Made by a program: the position numbers and the translations under genes. 64,000 nucleotides of DNA from UBA1479 sp040221095 (GTDB lineage Bacteria > Pseudomonadota > Alphaproteobacteria > Rhodospirillales > Casp-alpha2), in contig JAVJVP010000003.1 of NCBI GenBank assembly GCA_040221095.1, positions 558,001 to 622,000 of the forward strand, read 5' to 3'. Of the stretch, positions 36,048 through 46,218 are shown piece by piece (position 1 is the first letter of the stretch; each line of letters begins with the position of its first letter). The notes under the pieces are model-generated. The model had not been told where the DNA came from. It did no database searches and saw only the letters and a program-made list of their open reading frames with translations.

Positions 36048-39047
36048 TTATTTCTTGGCCTTGGCCGATGTTTTGGCGGGCGCTTTGGCTGGTGCCTTGG
36101 ACCTGGCGCGCGGCGGCGCCTGGACGGTCAGCGCATCGTTCATGAAGGCGGCCAGTTCGACCTTGTGCTTGTTGGCGCTGCCCGTGGCCGGTGCGGCGGC
36201 GGCGGCGCGGCCGGCGTAGAGCGGCTTGGCCTGCTTCAGCTTCAGTTCCTCCATGACCGCCATCATCGGTTCGAGGATGAAGCTCCAGGCACCCATGTTC
36301 CTGGGCTCTTCCTGACACCACATGATCTCGGCGTTCTTGAAACGCTTCAGTTCCTCGACCAGGGCGGAATGGGGGAACGGGTAAAGCTGTTCGACCCGCA
36401 TCAGATAGACGTCCTTGGTGCCGCGCTGGGCGCGTTCCTCGAACAGGTCGAAATAGACCTTGCCCGAACACAGCACGACCCGCTTGATCTTGTCGTCGGC
36501 GACAAGGCCGCCCTTGACCAGTTGCGCGTCGTCCCACAGCACCCGGTGGAAGGTGGTGTTGGGGCCCATTTCCTCCAGCTTCGAGACGCAGAGCTTGTGA
36601 CGCAGCAGCGATTTCGGCGTCATCAGGATCAGCGGCTTGCGGAAGTCGCGGCGCATCTGGCGGCGCAGGACATGGAAATAGTTGGCCGGGGTGGAACAGT
36701 TGCAGACCTGCCAGTTGTCGTCGGCGGAATTCTGCAGATAGCGTTCCAGACGGGCCGACGAATGCTCCGGTCCCTGGCCTTCGTAGCCGTGCGGCAGCAG
36801 CATCACCAGACCGCACATGCGCAGCCACTTCTGTTCGCCCGAGGAAATGAACTGGTCGATGATGACCTGGGCCCCGTTGGCGAAATCGCCGAACTGGGCT
36901 TCCCACAGGGTCAGGGTCTGCGGCTCCGCCAGGGAATAGCCGTATTCGAAGCCGAGCACGCCGAATTCGGACAACGGCGAGTTCAAGACCTCGAACGGCG
37001 CCTGGCCGAAGCGGATGTTGGCCAGGGGCGTGTGGCGGTCCTCGTTCTCCTGATCGATCAGCACGGAATGGCGCTGTGAAAACGTGCCGCGCTCGCAATC
37101 CTCGCCGGACAGGCGCACCGGGTGGCCCTCGACGACCAGGGTGCCGAAGGCCAGTGCCTCGGCCGTCGACCAGTCGATGCCCTCGCCGGTGTCGATCATC
37201 TTGGCCTTGGCCTCGAGCTGGCGTTCGATCTTGGGATGGGGGGTGAAGTTGCCGGGAACCCGGGTCAGGCCGGCGCCGACTTCCTTCAGGAAATCGATGG
37301 AACAGCCGGTTTCGCCGCGCCGGGCGTCGCCGGAAGCGATCGCCATGCCGGCCCAGACGCCGTCCATCCAGTCGGCCTTGTTGGGCCTGTAGCCCTTGGA
37401 GGCCTCGAAAGCCTCGTCCATGGTGGTGATGAAGCCCTGCATCTGGCCTTCGATTTCGTCCTCGGTCAGGACCTTTTCGCGGATCAGCTTGCGGGCATAG
37501 ATGTTCAGCGTCGTCGGATGCGTCTGGATGGTCTTGTACATCTTCGGCTGGGTGAACATCGGCTCGTCGCCTTCGTTATGGCCGTGGCGGCGATAGCAGA
37601 TCATGTCGACCACCACGTCCTTCTTGAAGCGCTGGCGGTATTCCGTGGCGATGCGCGCCGTATGGACGACGGCTTCGACGTCGTCGGCGTTGACGTGAAA
37701 GATGGGGGCGGAAACGATCTTGGCCGCGTCGGAACAATAGGGCGACGAGCGGTGCTGCTTCGGATTGGTGGTGAAGCCGATCTGATTGTTGATGATGATA
37801 TGGATGGTGCCGCCGGTCTGGTAGCCGCTCAGGTTGGACAGATCCAGGGTCTCCTGGATGATGCCCTGGCCCATGAAGGCGGCGTCCCCGTGCAGCAGGA
37901 TGCACATCACCTTTTCCATTTGGGTGTCGTTGCGCTGGCGCTGCTTGGCCAGGGTCTTGCCCAGGCAGACCGTGTTGACGCATTCCAGGTGCGACGGGTT
38001 GGCGGTCAGCGACAGGTGGATGGAGCGGCCGTCGAACACGCGGTCGGCCGACGCCCCCAGGTGGTATTTCACGTCGCCCGATCCGCCCACGTCTTCCGGC
38101 TTGGAGGCCCCGCCCTGGAATTCGTTGAGGATCGCCTGGAACGGCTTCGACATCACGTTGGCGAGCACGTTGAGGCGCCCGCGATGGGCCATGCCGAGAA
38201 CGATTTCCTCCATGCCCAGCTGGCTGCCGCGCTTGAATATCTGTTCCATGGCCGGAACCAGGCTTTCGCCGCCGTCCAGGCCGAACCGCTTGGTGCCGGT
38301 GAATTTCTTGTCCAGGTAGCGCTCGAAGCCTTCCGTCTCGATCAGGCGGTTGAGGATCGCGCGCTTGCCCTCGTTGGTGAAGGACGTCTGGTTGTGGATG
38401 CGCTCGATGCGCTCCTGCAGCCAGGATTTCTCCTCCGGGTCCTGGATGTGCATGAACTCGATCCCGATGGACCCGCAATAGGTCTCCTTCAGGATCTGCA
38501 TGATCGTGCGCAGCGTCGCCGTTTCCAGGCCGAGGACATAGTTGATGAAGATTTCCCGGTCCCAGTCCTTGTCCGTGAAGCCGTAGGTCGCCGGGTCCAG
38601 TTCCGAATGCGGCGCCGGTTCGGTGATGCCGAGGGGGTCCAGGTTGGCATGCAGGTGGCCGCGCACGCGATAGGCGCGGATCAGCATCAAGGCGCGCAGG
38701 GAATCAAGCGTCGCCTCGCGCACCTTGGTGGAGCTCATGCGGTCGCGGGCGGATTCCGGATCGCCGTCCCGGTCGTCGCGGCGGCGGCCCTGCTGGGCCG
38801 CGGTCAGGTGGTCGGTCAGGGGAACAACGTCGCCGTGGCCCAGGATTTTTTCGGTCCGGGGCGCCCAGCTGGCGCCGTCCTGTTCCTTGGAAAATCCGCG
38901 GGCGTCGTCTTCCAGTCCCTTGAAGAAGTCCTGCCAGCGCAGATCTACGGATCCGGGGTCATCCATGTAGCGTTCATAGATTTCCGCCACGTAGACCGCG
39001 TTACCGGAATAGAGAAATTGCGTCGGATCGAGATCGATTTCCGTCAT
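36048..39047 (-). CDS. sucA: 2-oxoglutarate dehydrogenase E1
   Basis: 999 residues. The thiamine-diphosphate enzyme decarboxylates 2-oxoglutarate and passes succinyl to SucB. The N-terminal arm has FLYSGNAVYVAEIYERYMDD, then LDPLGI. The TPP site contains GDAAFMGQGIIQETLDLSNL and IIINNQIGFTT, and MGMAHRGRLNVL-like sequence is seen as GMAHRGRLNVLANV. The C-terminal region has the usual MWCQEEPRNMGAW. After the normal end (near ELAAFMNDALTV) there is an extra tail of about 24 residues rich in Ala, Lys and Pro (SKAPAKAPAKTSAKAKK), absent from textbook SucA. sucB starts 54 bp downstream. Confidence 0.96.
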   Translation of the reverse strand: MTEIDLDPTQFLYSGNAVYVAEIYERYMDDPGSVDLRWQDFFKGLEDDARGFSKEQDGASWAPRTEKILGHGDVVPLTDHLTAAQQGRRRDDRDGDPESARDRMSSTKVREATLDSLRALMLIRAYRVRGHLHANLDPLGITEPAPHSELDPATYGFTDKDWDREIFINYVLGLETATLRTIMQILKETYCGSIGIEFMHIQDPEEKSWLQERIERIHNQTSFTNEGKRAILNRLIETEGFERYLDKKFTGTKRFGLDGGESLVPAMEQIFKRGSQLGMEEIVLGMAHRGRLNVLANVMSKPFQAILNEFQGGASKPEDVGGSGDVKYHLGASADRVFDGRSIHLSLTANPSHLECVNTVCLGKTLAKQRQRNDTQMEKVMCILLHGDAAFMGQGIIQETLDLSNLSGYQTGGTIHIIINNQIGFTTNPKQHRSSPYCSDAAKIVSAPIFHVNADDVEAVVHTARIATEYRQRFKKDVVVDMICYRRHGHNEGDEPMFTQPKMYKTIQTHPTTLNIYARKLIREKVLTEDEIEGQMQGFITTMDEAFEASKGYRPNKADWMDGVWAGMAIASGDARRGETGCSIDFLKEVGAGLTRVPGNFTPHPKIERQLEAKAKMIDTGEGIDWSTAEALAFGTLVVEGHPVRLSGEDCERGTFSQRHSVLIDQENEDRHTPLANIRFGQAPFEVLNSPLSEFGVLGFEYGYSLAEPQTLTLWEAQFGDFANGAQVIIDQFISSGEQKWLRMCGLVMLLPHGYEGQGPEHSSARLERYLQNSADDNWQVCNCSTPANYFHVLRRQMRRDFRKPLILMTPKSLLRHKLCVSKLEEMGPNTTFHRVLWDDAQLVKGGLVADDKIKRVVLCSGKVYFDLFEERAQRGTKDVYLMRVEQLYPFPHSALVEELKRFKNAEIMWCQEEPRNMGAWSFILEPMMAVMEELKLKQAKPLYAGRAAAAAPATGSANKHKVELAAFMNDALTVQAPPRARSKAPAKAPAKTSAKAKK

Positions 39048-39061
39048 ACGATAAGGCGCGA

Positions 39062-39100
39062 ACCCGGCGCGCCCTCCCTGATATGGGGGCCGCGCCGGGT
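39062..39100 (-). other. Intergenic hairpin between sucD and sucA
   Basis: A 10-bp perfect inverted repeat, ACCCGGCGCG (39062-39071) with CGCGCCGGGT (39091-39100), fills the short gap between sucD and sucA. No T-run follows, so it looks like an mRNA processing or stability element rather than a terminator. Confidence 0.5.
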
Positions 39101-39116
39101 CGATCCCAGGCGCGGG

Positions 39117-39992
39117 TTACCCCTTGAACACCTTCATCATCGTTTCGCCGAGGGCCGCCGGCGAATCCGATACGTGGATTCCTGCGGCCTTCATTGCGTC
39201 GATCTTATCTTCCGCACCACCTTTACCGCCAGAGATAATCGCACCGGCGTGGCCCATTCTGCGGCCCGGAGGCGCCGTGCGGCCGGCGATGAAGCCGACG
39301 ACGGGTTTCTTGGTGCCGGACGCCTTGAGGAACTCGGCGCCTTCTTCCTCGGCGGAACCGCCGATTTCACCGATCATCACGATCGCCTTGGTGGCGTCGT
39401 CCTCGACGAACATCTTCAGGCAGTCGACGAAGTTGGTGCCGTTGATGGGGTCGCCGCCGATGCCGATGCAGGTGGTCTGGCCCAGGCCGGGCTTGGTCGT
39501 CTGCGCCACGGCTTCGTAGGTCAGGGTGCCCGAGCGGGACACGATGCCGACCACGCCCGGCTTGTGGATGTGGCCCGGCATGATGCCGATCTTGCATTCG
39601 CCCGGCGTGATGACGCCCGGGCAGTTCGGCCCGATCAGCCGCGTGTTGGAGCCCTGCAGGGCGCGCTTCACGGCCAGCATGTCCTTCACGGGAATGCCTT
39701 CGGTGATGCAGATGGCGAGCGGGATTTCCGCCGCGATGGCTTCCAGGATCGCGTCGGCCGCGAAGGGCGGCGGCACGTAGATCACGGAGGCATCGGCGCC
39801 GGTGGCCTCGCGGGCCTCCTTCACCGTGTCGAACACGGGCAGGTCGAGATGCTTGGTGCCGCCCTTGCCCGGCGTCACGCCGCCGACCATGTTGGTGCCG
39901 TAGGCGATCGCCTGTTCGGAATGGAAGGTGCCTTGCGCACCCGTGAAGCCCTGGCAGATGACCCGGGTGTTCTTGTTGACCAGAACCGACAT
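39117..39992 (-). CDS. sucD: Succinyl-CoA synthetase alpha subunit
   Basis: 291 residues. With SucC it makes succinate and ATP or GTP from succinyl-CoA. The CoA-binding Rossmann domain begins VNKNTRVICQGFTGAQGTFH. The phosphorylated histidine is H248 in RRMGHAGAI, and GPNCPGVITPGECKIGIMP is the family signature. Its stop-to-start distance to sucC is only 2 bp, consistent with coupled translation of the two subunits in equal amounts. Confidence 0.97.
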   Translation of the reverse strand: MSVLVNKNTRVICQGFTGAQGTFHSEQAIAYGTNMVGGVTPGKGGTKHLDLPVFDTVKEAREATGADASVIYVPPPFAADAILEAIAAEIPLAICITEGIPVKDMLAVKRALQGSNTRLIGPNCPGVITPGECKIGIMPGHIHKPGVVGIVSRSGTLTYEAVAQTTKPGLGQTTCIGIGGDPINGTNFVDCLKMFVEDDATKAIVMIGEIGGSAEEEGAEFLKASGTKKPVVGFIAGRTAPPGRRMGHAGAIISGGKGGAEDKIDAMKAAGIHVSDSPAALGETMMKVFKG

Positions 39993-39994
39993 GA

Positions 39995-41191
39995 TTATGC
40001 GGCCTCCTTCACGGCTTGGACGATCTTGCGGGCGGCGTCGCCCAGGTCGTCGGCGGATTTGATGGGAAGACCGGAGTCGGCGAGGATCTGCTTGCCCTTT
40101 TCGACGTTGGTGCCTTCCAGACGGACGACCAGGGGCACGCTCAAGGAAACCTCCTTGGCCGCCGCGACCACGCCCTCGGCGATGACGTCGCAGCGCATGA
40201 TGCCGCCGAAGATGTTGACCAGGATGCCTTCGACGTTGGGGTCCGACAGGATGATCTTGAAGGCCTCGGTGACGCGTTCCTTGGTGGCGCCGCCGCCGAC
40301 GTCCAGGAAGTTGGCGGGCGAGCCGCCTTCCAACTGGATGATGTCCATGGTCGCCATGGCCAGACCGGCGCCGTTGACCATGCAGCCGATCGAGCCGTCG
40401 AGCTTGATGTAGTTCAGCTCGTGCTTGGCAGCTTCCAGTTCCGTGGGGTCTTCCTCGTCTTCGTCGCGCAGTTCGGCCACGTCCTTGTGGCGGAACAGGG
40501 CGTTGTCGTCGAAGTTCATTTTGGCGTCGAGCGCGATGACGTCGCCCGAGCCGGTGACGACCAGCGGGTTGATTTCGACCAGCGAACAGTCCAGGTCCAT
40601 GAAAGCCTTGTACAGCGCCATCACGAACTTGACGCCCGACTTCACCTGGTTGCCTTCAAGGCCCAGGCCGAAGGCGACCTGCCGGGCGTGGAACGCCTGG
40701 ATGCCGGTGGCCGGGTCGATGAACACCTTGATGATCTTTTCCGGGGTGTTGTGGGCCACGTCCTCGATGTCCATGCCGCCCTCGGTGGACGCCATGATGA
40801 CGATACGCGACGAGTCGCGGTCGAGCAGCACCGACAGGTACAGTTCGCGGGCGATGTCGCAGCCTTCCTCGATGTAGAGTCGCTTGACCTCTTTGCCCTC
40901 GGGGCCGGTCTGCTTGGTGACCAGGACCTGGCCCAGCATTTCCGAAGCGCTCGCCTTGACGTCGTCGGCGGATTTGACGACACGGACGCCGCCCTTGCCG
41001 CCTTCGTTGCCCTTGAACTTGCCGGCACCGCGGCCGCCCGCATGGATCTGGGACTTGACCACGAACACGGGTCCGCCCAGTTCCTGGGCGGCCGAGACGG
41101 CCTCGTCGACGGTATAGGCGACCTTGCCTTTCGGCACGGCGACCCCGTATTTGGCAAGCAGCTGCTTGCCCTGGTACTCATGGATGTTCAT
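39995..41191 (-). CDS. sucC: Succinyl-CoA synthetase beta subunit
   Basis: 398 residues. The ATP-grasp domain begins MNIHEYQGKQLLAKYGVAVP. QIHAGGRGAGKFK is the nucleotide-binding lysine/glycine loop, and LVEINPLVVTGSGDVIALDAK with the following acidic residues holds the metal site. VNIFGGIMRCDVIAEG in the C-terminal domain contacts the phosphohistidine of SucD. It comes after an intrinsic terminator that separates it from mdh, so its level may be set by read-through or by an internal promoter. Confidence 0.97.
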   Translation of the reverse strand: MNIHEYQGKQLLAKYGVAVPKGKVAYTVDEAVSAAQELGGPVFVVKSQIHAGGRGAGKFKGNEGGKGGVRVVKSADDVKASASEMLGQVLVTKQTGPEGKEVKRLYIEEGCDIARELYLSVLLDRDSSRIVIMASTEGGMDIEDVAHNTPEKIIKVFIDPATGIQAFHARQVAFGLGLEGNQVKSGVKFVMALYKAFMDLDCSLVEINPLVVTGSGDVIALDAKMNFDDNALFRHKDVAELRDEDEEDPTELEAAKHELNYIKLDGSIGCMVNGAGLAMATMDIIQLEGGSPANFLDVGGGATKERVTEAFKIILSDPNVEGILVNIFGGIMRCDVIAEGVVAAAKEVSLSVPLVVRLEGTNVEKGKQILADSGLPIKSADDLGDAARKIVQAVKEAA

Positions 41192-41234
41192 TGCGTCCCC
41201 TCAAACTCCCAACTCTGCTGGTTAAGTTTCAAAA

Positions 41235-41270
41235 AACCGGCCCGCGCCCGGGGGACGGGCGCGGGCGGTT
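41235..41270 (-). terminator. Strong intrinsic terminator between mdh and sucC
   Basis: On the minus strand a stem of about 15 bp (complement of 41235-41250 with 41256-41270, one bulged base, 5-base loop) is followed directly by U6 (41231-41236). It starts a few bases past the mdh stop codon at 41276. This would end most mdh transcripts and make the downstream suc genes depend on partial read-through or their own promoter. Confidence 0.85.
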
Positions 41271-41275
41271 GCTTG

Positions 41276-42388
41276 CTACGACTTCGTCGGCGGCGTCGAG
41301 GCGGCGGCGGGTGCCGCGGCCTTCTTGGCCGGCGCCTTGCGGGCGGCCGGTTTTTTCGCCGCGGCCTTCTTGGCCGGCGCCTTTTTCTTGGCGGCCGCCT
41401 TCTTGGCCGGGGTCTTCTTGGCGGCGGCGGCGGCCTTCTTCATCAGGCGTTGGGTCACGTTGAGCAGGCCCTTCACGGCCGCGACGGAGGCCTTGAACAT
41501 GGCCTTCTCGTCGGCGTCCAGCTGGATCTCGACGATGCGCTCGACCCCCCGGGCGCCGATCACCGTCGGCACGCCCACGTACATGCCCTTGACCCCGTAT
41601 TCGCCCGACAGATAGGCGGCGCAGGGCAGGACGCGCTTCTTGTCCTTCAGGTAGCTTTCCGCCATCTGGATGGCGGAGGACGCCGGTGCGTAGAACGCGG
41701 AGCCGGTCTTCAGCAGGGCCACGATCTCGCCGCCGCCCATGCGGGTGCGCTGGACGATGGCGTCGATCTTGGCCTGGGTCGTCCACTTCATCTTGATCAG
41801 GTCGGGCACGGGAATGCCGGCGACCGTGGAATAGCGCACCGACGGCACCATGGTGTCGCCGTGGCCGCCCAGTACGAAGGCCGTGACGTCTTCGACGGAA
41901 ACCTTAAACTCCTCGGCCAGGAAGGTGCGGAACCGCGCGCTGTCCAGAACGCCGGCCATGCCGACGACCTTGCGGTGGGGCAGGCCCGAGGCGTCGCGCA
42001 GGACCTGGACCATGGCGTCCAGCGGGTTGGTGATGCAGATGACGAAGGCGTTCGGCGCGTACTTCTTGATGCCGGCACCGACGGATTGCATGACCGAGGT
42101 GTTGATGCCGATCAGGTCGTCGCGGCTCATGCCCGGCTTGCGGGCGACGCCGGCGGTGACGATGCAGACGTCGGCGCCGCGGATGGCGGCGTAGCTGTTC
42201 GCGCCCTTCATGTTGGAATCGAAGCCTTCGACGGGGCCCGATTCAGCGATGTCCAGAGCCTTGCCCTGGGGAATGCCGTCGACGATGTCGAAAAGCACCA
42301 CGTCGCCCAGTTCCTTGAGGCCGACCAGATGGGCCAGCGTGCCCCCGATGTTACCGGCGCCGATGAGCGCGATTTTGTTGCGTGCCAT
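41276..42388 (-). CDS. mdh: Malate dehydrogenase with a lysine/alanine-rich C-terminal extension
   Basis: 370 residues; the usual bacterial LDH-like Mdh is about 320. The catalytic part is intact: NAD-binding GAGNIGGTLA (10-19), D34 selecting NAD+, D149 and R152 (LDSARF), active-site H176 (GGHGDTM). It oxidises malate to oxaloacetate in the TCA cycle. After the normal end (AAVKGLLN, near 310) about 55 residues follow that are almost only Lys, Ala and Pro, with 17 lysines and no acidic residue (for example KKTPAKKAAAKKKAPAKKAA). This resembles histone H1 or the tails of bacterial HU-like proteins. The frame is continuous, so it is not a frameshift artefact visible here. First gene of the cluster. 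Confidence 0.96.
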   Translation of the reverse strand: MARNKIALIGAGNIGGTLAHLVGLKELGDVVLFDIVDGIPQGKALDIAESGPVEGFDSNMKGANSYAAIRGADVCIVTAGVARKPGMSRDDLIGINTSVMQSVGAGIKKYAPNAFVICITNPLDAMVQVLRDASGLPHRKVVGMAGVLDSARFRTFLAEEFKVSVEDVTAFVLGGHGDTMVPSVRYSTVAGIPVPDLIKMKWTTQAKIDAIVQRTRMGGGEIVALLKTGSAFYAPASSAIQMAESYLKDKKRVLPCAAYLSGEYGVKGMYVGVPTVIGARGVERIVEIQLDADEKAMFKASVAAVKGLLNVTQRLMKKAAAAAKKTPAKKAAAKKKAPAKKAAAKKPAARKAPAKKAAAPAAASTPPTKS

Positions 42389-42563
42389 TTTTAAATCCCT
42401 TGCCGCGAGTCGTTTGTGGTGAAGCGATTACTCGGATTCCGGATCGGGACAGCGGGATTGGTCCCGGAAGCCCCCAAGAACCCCAAGAATCTCAAACTGT
42501 TCGTAGCGCGAAACGATCCCCAGGGCAACCGGGACCGGCTGCCCGCCCCTTGGTGTCACAATC

Positions 42564-42580
42564 TGGTATACAATATCCCA
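42564..42580. promoter_or_regulatory. GTATAC-type imperfect palindrome upstream of mdh
   Basis: TGGTATA-CAA-TATCCCA is an imperfect inverted repeat about 176-192 bp upstream of the mdh ATG. Its half-site resembles the perfect TGGTATACCA at 5981-5990 and the pair at 53344-53367 before sdhC. It likely lies at the promoter of the TCA cluster. Confidence 0.4.
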
Positions 42581-42690
42581 CAGTGATTTCACCTCGGCAA
42601 CCCTCTTCCCGCCGAAGGATGAAAAAATTCTGCCCCCCGTCCGGTGTTCCGGCGATGCGCCGCATGCGCCTCCGGCGCCATAGTCGCGCC

Positions 42691-42896
42691 ATGAGCGATC
42701 CCGCGCAAACGGACGACACGGCCCGCTTCACCGGGCTGGTGCAGTCGCGGTCCAAGATGACGCCATATAAAGAGGTGCACGGCGAAGACACCGCCCGTGC
42801 GGCGATCATTGCCGTCGCCCATCGCTTCGCCGATGCGGAGGGCAGGATCGGCATGCGCTTCGGCGCGCCGGCGGCTGTGTGCGGTGTTGGTTGGAT

Positions 42897-42900
<4 letters not shown>
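42691..42900 (+). CDS. Small hypothetical protein
   Basis: 69 residues, beginning MSDPAQTDDTARFTG. Codon third positions are mostly G or C, as in true genes of this window, which is the main reason to keep it. There is no clear Shine-Dalgarno sequence before the ATG. Its end overlaps the nadC stop by 4 bp in convergent orientation. No domain is recognised. It sits in the 508-bp stretch between mdh and nadC, the rest of which (42389-42690) holds the mdh promoter region and no other gene that I can support. Confidence 0.35.
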
Positions 42901-43745
<845 letters not shown>

Positions 43746-43784
43746 CTGCTTTAAGCTGTGCTGGAAGGGCGGGGCGGGCGGCGG

Positions 43785-44855
43785 TCAGGCCGCGGCCTTG
43801 CCCTTGCCGCTCTGGCCTTTGGCGTCCTTCTGGGCTTTGGCCGGGGGCGACAGCTCCAGCATCTTTTCCAGCGGCTTCAGGGCCTGGAGGCGCAGATCCT
43901 CGTTGATTTCCACCCGGGGGGCTTCGTTGACCATGGCGAGGTACAGCTTTTCCAGGGTGTTCAGCTCCATATAGGGGCAGTTGGCGCAGTTGCAGGTGCC
44001 GTCCGCACCGGGGGCGGCCAGGAAGGTCTTACCCGGGGCCGACTTCTGCATCTGGTGGAAGATGTGCTGTTCCGTGGCGACGATCACCGTGTCGGCGGGA
44101 TGGTCGACCACATAGTCGAGGATCGAGCGGGTCGACCCCACATGGTCCGCGTGCTTCAGGATGCCTTCATGGCATTCCGGATGGGCGGCCACGGGGGCAT
44201 GGGGGTGGCGCGCCTTGAGCTTGACCAGTTCGCGCTCCGAAAACATGTCGTGGACGATGCAGGCGCCGTCCCAGAAAATCATGTCGCGGCCGGTCTGACG
44301 CTGGATGTAGGAGCCCAGGTGCTTGTCCGGCGCGAACAGGATCGGCCGGTCGGCCGGCAGGTTCCGCACGATGTGTTCGGCGTTGGACGAGGTCACGATG
44401 ACGTCCGACAGGGCCTTCACCCGGGCCGATGAATTGATGTAGGTGACCACGATGTGGTCCGGGTGCTGGGCGACGAACTTGGCGAAGTCGTCGGGCGGGC
44501 AGCTTTCCTCGAGCGAGCAGCCGGCGTCCAGATCGGGCAGCACGACGGTTTTGGTCGGGCTCAGGATCTTGGCGACCTCGGCCATGAAGCGCACGCCGCA
44601 GAACACGATCATGTCGGCTTCCGTGGCCGCCGCCTTGCGCGACAGGTCGAGGCTATCGCCCACGAAATCGGCAAGGTCCTGGATTTCCGGGTCCTGGTAA
44701 TAGTGAGCCAGGATGACGGCATTCTTTTCCTTGCGCAGGCGGTCGATCTCCGCCCACAGGTCGATGCTCGGGTCGACGTCCGTCCACGAGGTTGCCTCGG
44801 GGCCCGCCGGGATCACCGTATCGGGCACGATCAATGGGGTCATATCGGCGGCCAT
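43785..44855 (-). CDS. nadA: Quinolinate synthase
   Basis: 356 residues. The iron-sulfur enzyme condenses iminoaspartate and dihydroxyacetone phosphate. LAHYYQDPEIQDLADFVGDS is the N-terminal signature. Cluster ligands are likely C86 (IVFCGVRFM), C113 or C119 (DAGCSLEESCP), and a cysteine of GTCNCANCPYM near the C-terminus. AHPECHEGI and VGST are also family marks. The last 17 or so residues (KAQKDAKGQSGKGKAAA) form a short basic Lys/Ala/Gly tail, echoing the tails of Mdh and SucA. The first ATG is at 44855; a second (MTPLIV) 12 bp on is possible. Confidence 0.96.
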   Translation of the reverse strand: MAADMTPLIVPDTVIPAGPEATSWTDVDPSIDLWAEIDRLRKEKNAVILAHYYQDPEIQDLADFVGDSLDLSRKAAATEADMIVFCGVRFMAEVAKILSPTKTVVLPDLDAGCSLEESCPPDDFAKFVAQHPDHIVVTYINSSARVKALSDVIVTSSNAEHIVRNLPADRPILFAPDKHLGSYIQRQTGRDMIFWDGACIVHDMFSERELVKLKARHPHAPVAAHPECHEGILKHADHVGSTRSILDYVVDHPADTVIVATEQHIFHQMQKSAPGKTFLAAPGADGTCNCANCPYMELNTLEKLYLAMVNEAPRVEINEDLRLQALKPLEKMLELSPPAKAQKDAKGQSGKGKAAA

Positions 44856-44930
44856 TGCCTGAAAGCTCCTTGAAACGTCTTCCCTCGACCGGCGGCACCG
44901 AGCCAGCTTCGGAGGGGGTCTCTAGACCCT

Positions 44931-44937
44931 AATATAG
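44931..44937 (-). promoter_or_regulatory. Possible -10 element of the nadA-nadC operon
   Basis: On the minus strand TATATTA (complement of 44931-44937) lies about 76 bp before the nadA start, with TGGTTT 16 bases further upstream as a weak -35. Seen by eye only. Confidence 0.3.
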
Positions 44938-45035
44938 GTCCAGAGCTTAAGAAAACCAGAACAAGGTTCCGGGTCAATCGGTATTTTTCAGTCGCATAAC
45001 ACCTGTGCCCGGGCGGCACGGACGGCGATTGCCCC

Positions 45036-46178
45036 CTAGGCGCCGCCGCCGTGGGGCTGGGCGATGTATTCGGGCGACTGCATTTCGATCAGGCGCGACA
45101 CCGTGCGCTCGAACTCGAACGCGCCGTCGCCCTGGGTGTAAAGTTCCGTCGGCGGCGCGTCGGCGGCGCAGACGAAGTTGACCCGGGCGTCGTACAGGGC
45201 GTCGATCAGGGTCACGAAACGCTTGGCCTGGTCGCGCTTGTCCGGGCCCAGCCTGGGCACCCCGTTCATCACCACGGAATGGAATTTTTCGGCAATCGCC
45301 AGATAGTCGCCGGCGCCCAAGGGCCGCGCGCAAAGATCGCTGAACGAGGTGAAGGCGACGCCTTCGGCCGCCATGGGGATGTCGATGGACCGGCCGTTGA
45401 CGGCCAGGGTCACGGCGCGCGGCTCGATCCCCACGGTCAGGTCGCGGAACGCCTTTTCCAGCTTCCGTTCCGCCTCGGCCGAATTGGGGGTGATGTAGAT
45501 GTCCAGTTCCTGCAGCCGCTGCAGGCGGTAATCGGTGCCGGAATCCAGTTCGATGACCTCCATCTTCTCGATGAAGGTGTCGATGAAGGGCAGGAACCGC
45601 TCGCGCTGCAGGCCGTCCTTATACAGGTCCTTGGGATGGCGGTTCGAGGTCGCGACCACGACCACCCCCTGCTCGAACAGGGTTTCGAACAGGCGGCCCA
45701 GGATCATGGCGTCGGCGATGTCGGTGACGTGGAATTCGTCGAAGGCCAGCAGCCAGGCCTGATCGACGATGACCCGTGCCAGCGCTGGCAGGGGGTCCTT
45801 TTCCTCGCTTACCTTGCCCGCCTTCTGGGCCTCGCGGAAGGCGTGGATGCGGCGGTGGACTTCCTGCATGAAGGCGTGGAAATGGACGTGCTTCTTGGCC
45901 TCGACCGGCGTGTGCTCGAAGAACAGGTCCATCAGCATGGTCTTGCCGCGCCCGACGCCGCCCCACATATAGATGCCCCTGGGCGGGGGCTGTTTGCGCC
46001 CGCCCAATCCCAGGCGCGCGGCCCAGCCGGAGCGGCCCATCTGGCTGCCATAGCCCTCCAGCCGCTCGGACAATCCCTGCAGGCGCTGGATGGCGTGGGC
46101 CTGGGCCGGGTCGGGGCGCACGTCGCCGTTCCGGATCAGTGCGTCATAGGCTTGCTGCGGGGTGCGGGTGTTCGACAC
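45036..46178 (-). CDS. zapE: Cell division protein ZapE (AFG1-like ATPase)
   Basis: 380 residues from a GTG start at 46178, chosen because AAAGGTGG lies upstream and the residues before it have no family character. Walker A is GGVGRGKT (73-80), in the YMWGGVGRGKTMLMDLF signature; Walker B is LLAFDEFHVTDIADAM; VVVATSNRHPKDLYKDGLQR completes the AAA core. The homologue acts on FtsZ rings in E. coli and on mitochondrial protein quality control in eukaryotes (Afg1). A location close to mdh and sdh genes is common in alphaproteobacteria. It lies 40 bp after the COG4091 gene. Confidence 0.93.
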   Translation of the reverse strand: MSNTRTPQQAYDALIRNGDVRPDPAQAHAIQRLQGLSERLEGYGSQMGRSGWAARLGLGGRKQPPPRGIYMWGGVGRGKTMLMDLFFEHTPVEAKKHVHFHAFMQEVHRRIHAFREAQKAGKVSEEKDPLPALARVIVDQAWLLAFDEFHVTDIADAMILGRLFETLFEQGVVVVATSNRHPKDLYKDGLQRERFLPFIDTFIEKMEVIELDSGTDYRLQRLQELDIYITPNSAEAERKLEKAFRDLTVGIEPRAVTLAVNGRSIDIPMAAEGVAFTSFSDLCARPLGAGDYLAIAEKFHSVVMNGVPRLGPDKRDQAKRFVTLIDALYDARVNFVCAADAPPTELYTQGDGAFEFERTVSRLIEMQSPEYIAQPHGGGA

Positions 46179-46218
46179 CTGCGGCCACCTTTCATATCTT
46201 CGGGGAAGGGGCGGGGGG

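Noticed and set aside
37122..40412. A plus-strand open frame of more than 1000 codons opposite sucA, sucD and sucC
   Set aside because: It is a shadow of the real genes on the other strand in GC-rich DNA; it has no family likeness and crosses three well-identified genes.
41276..41450. Frameshift or misread at the mdh 3' end as a cause of the basic tail
   Set aside because: The frame is continuous from the catalytic part into the tail, and the Lys/Ala repeats use AAG and GCC codons regularly; sequencing error would not create such a repeat.
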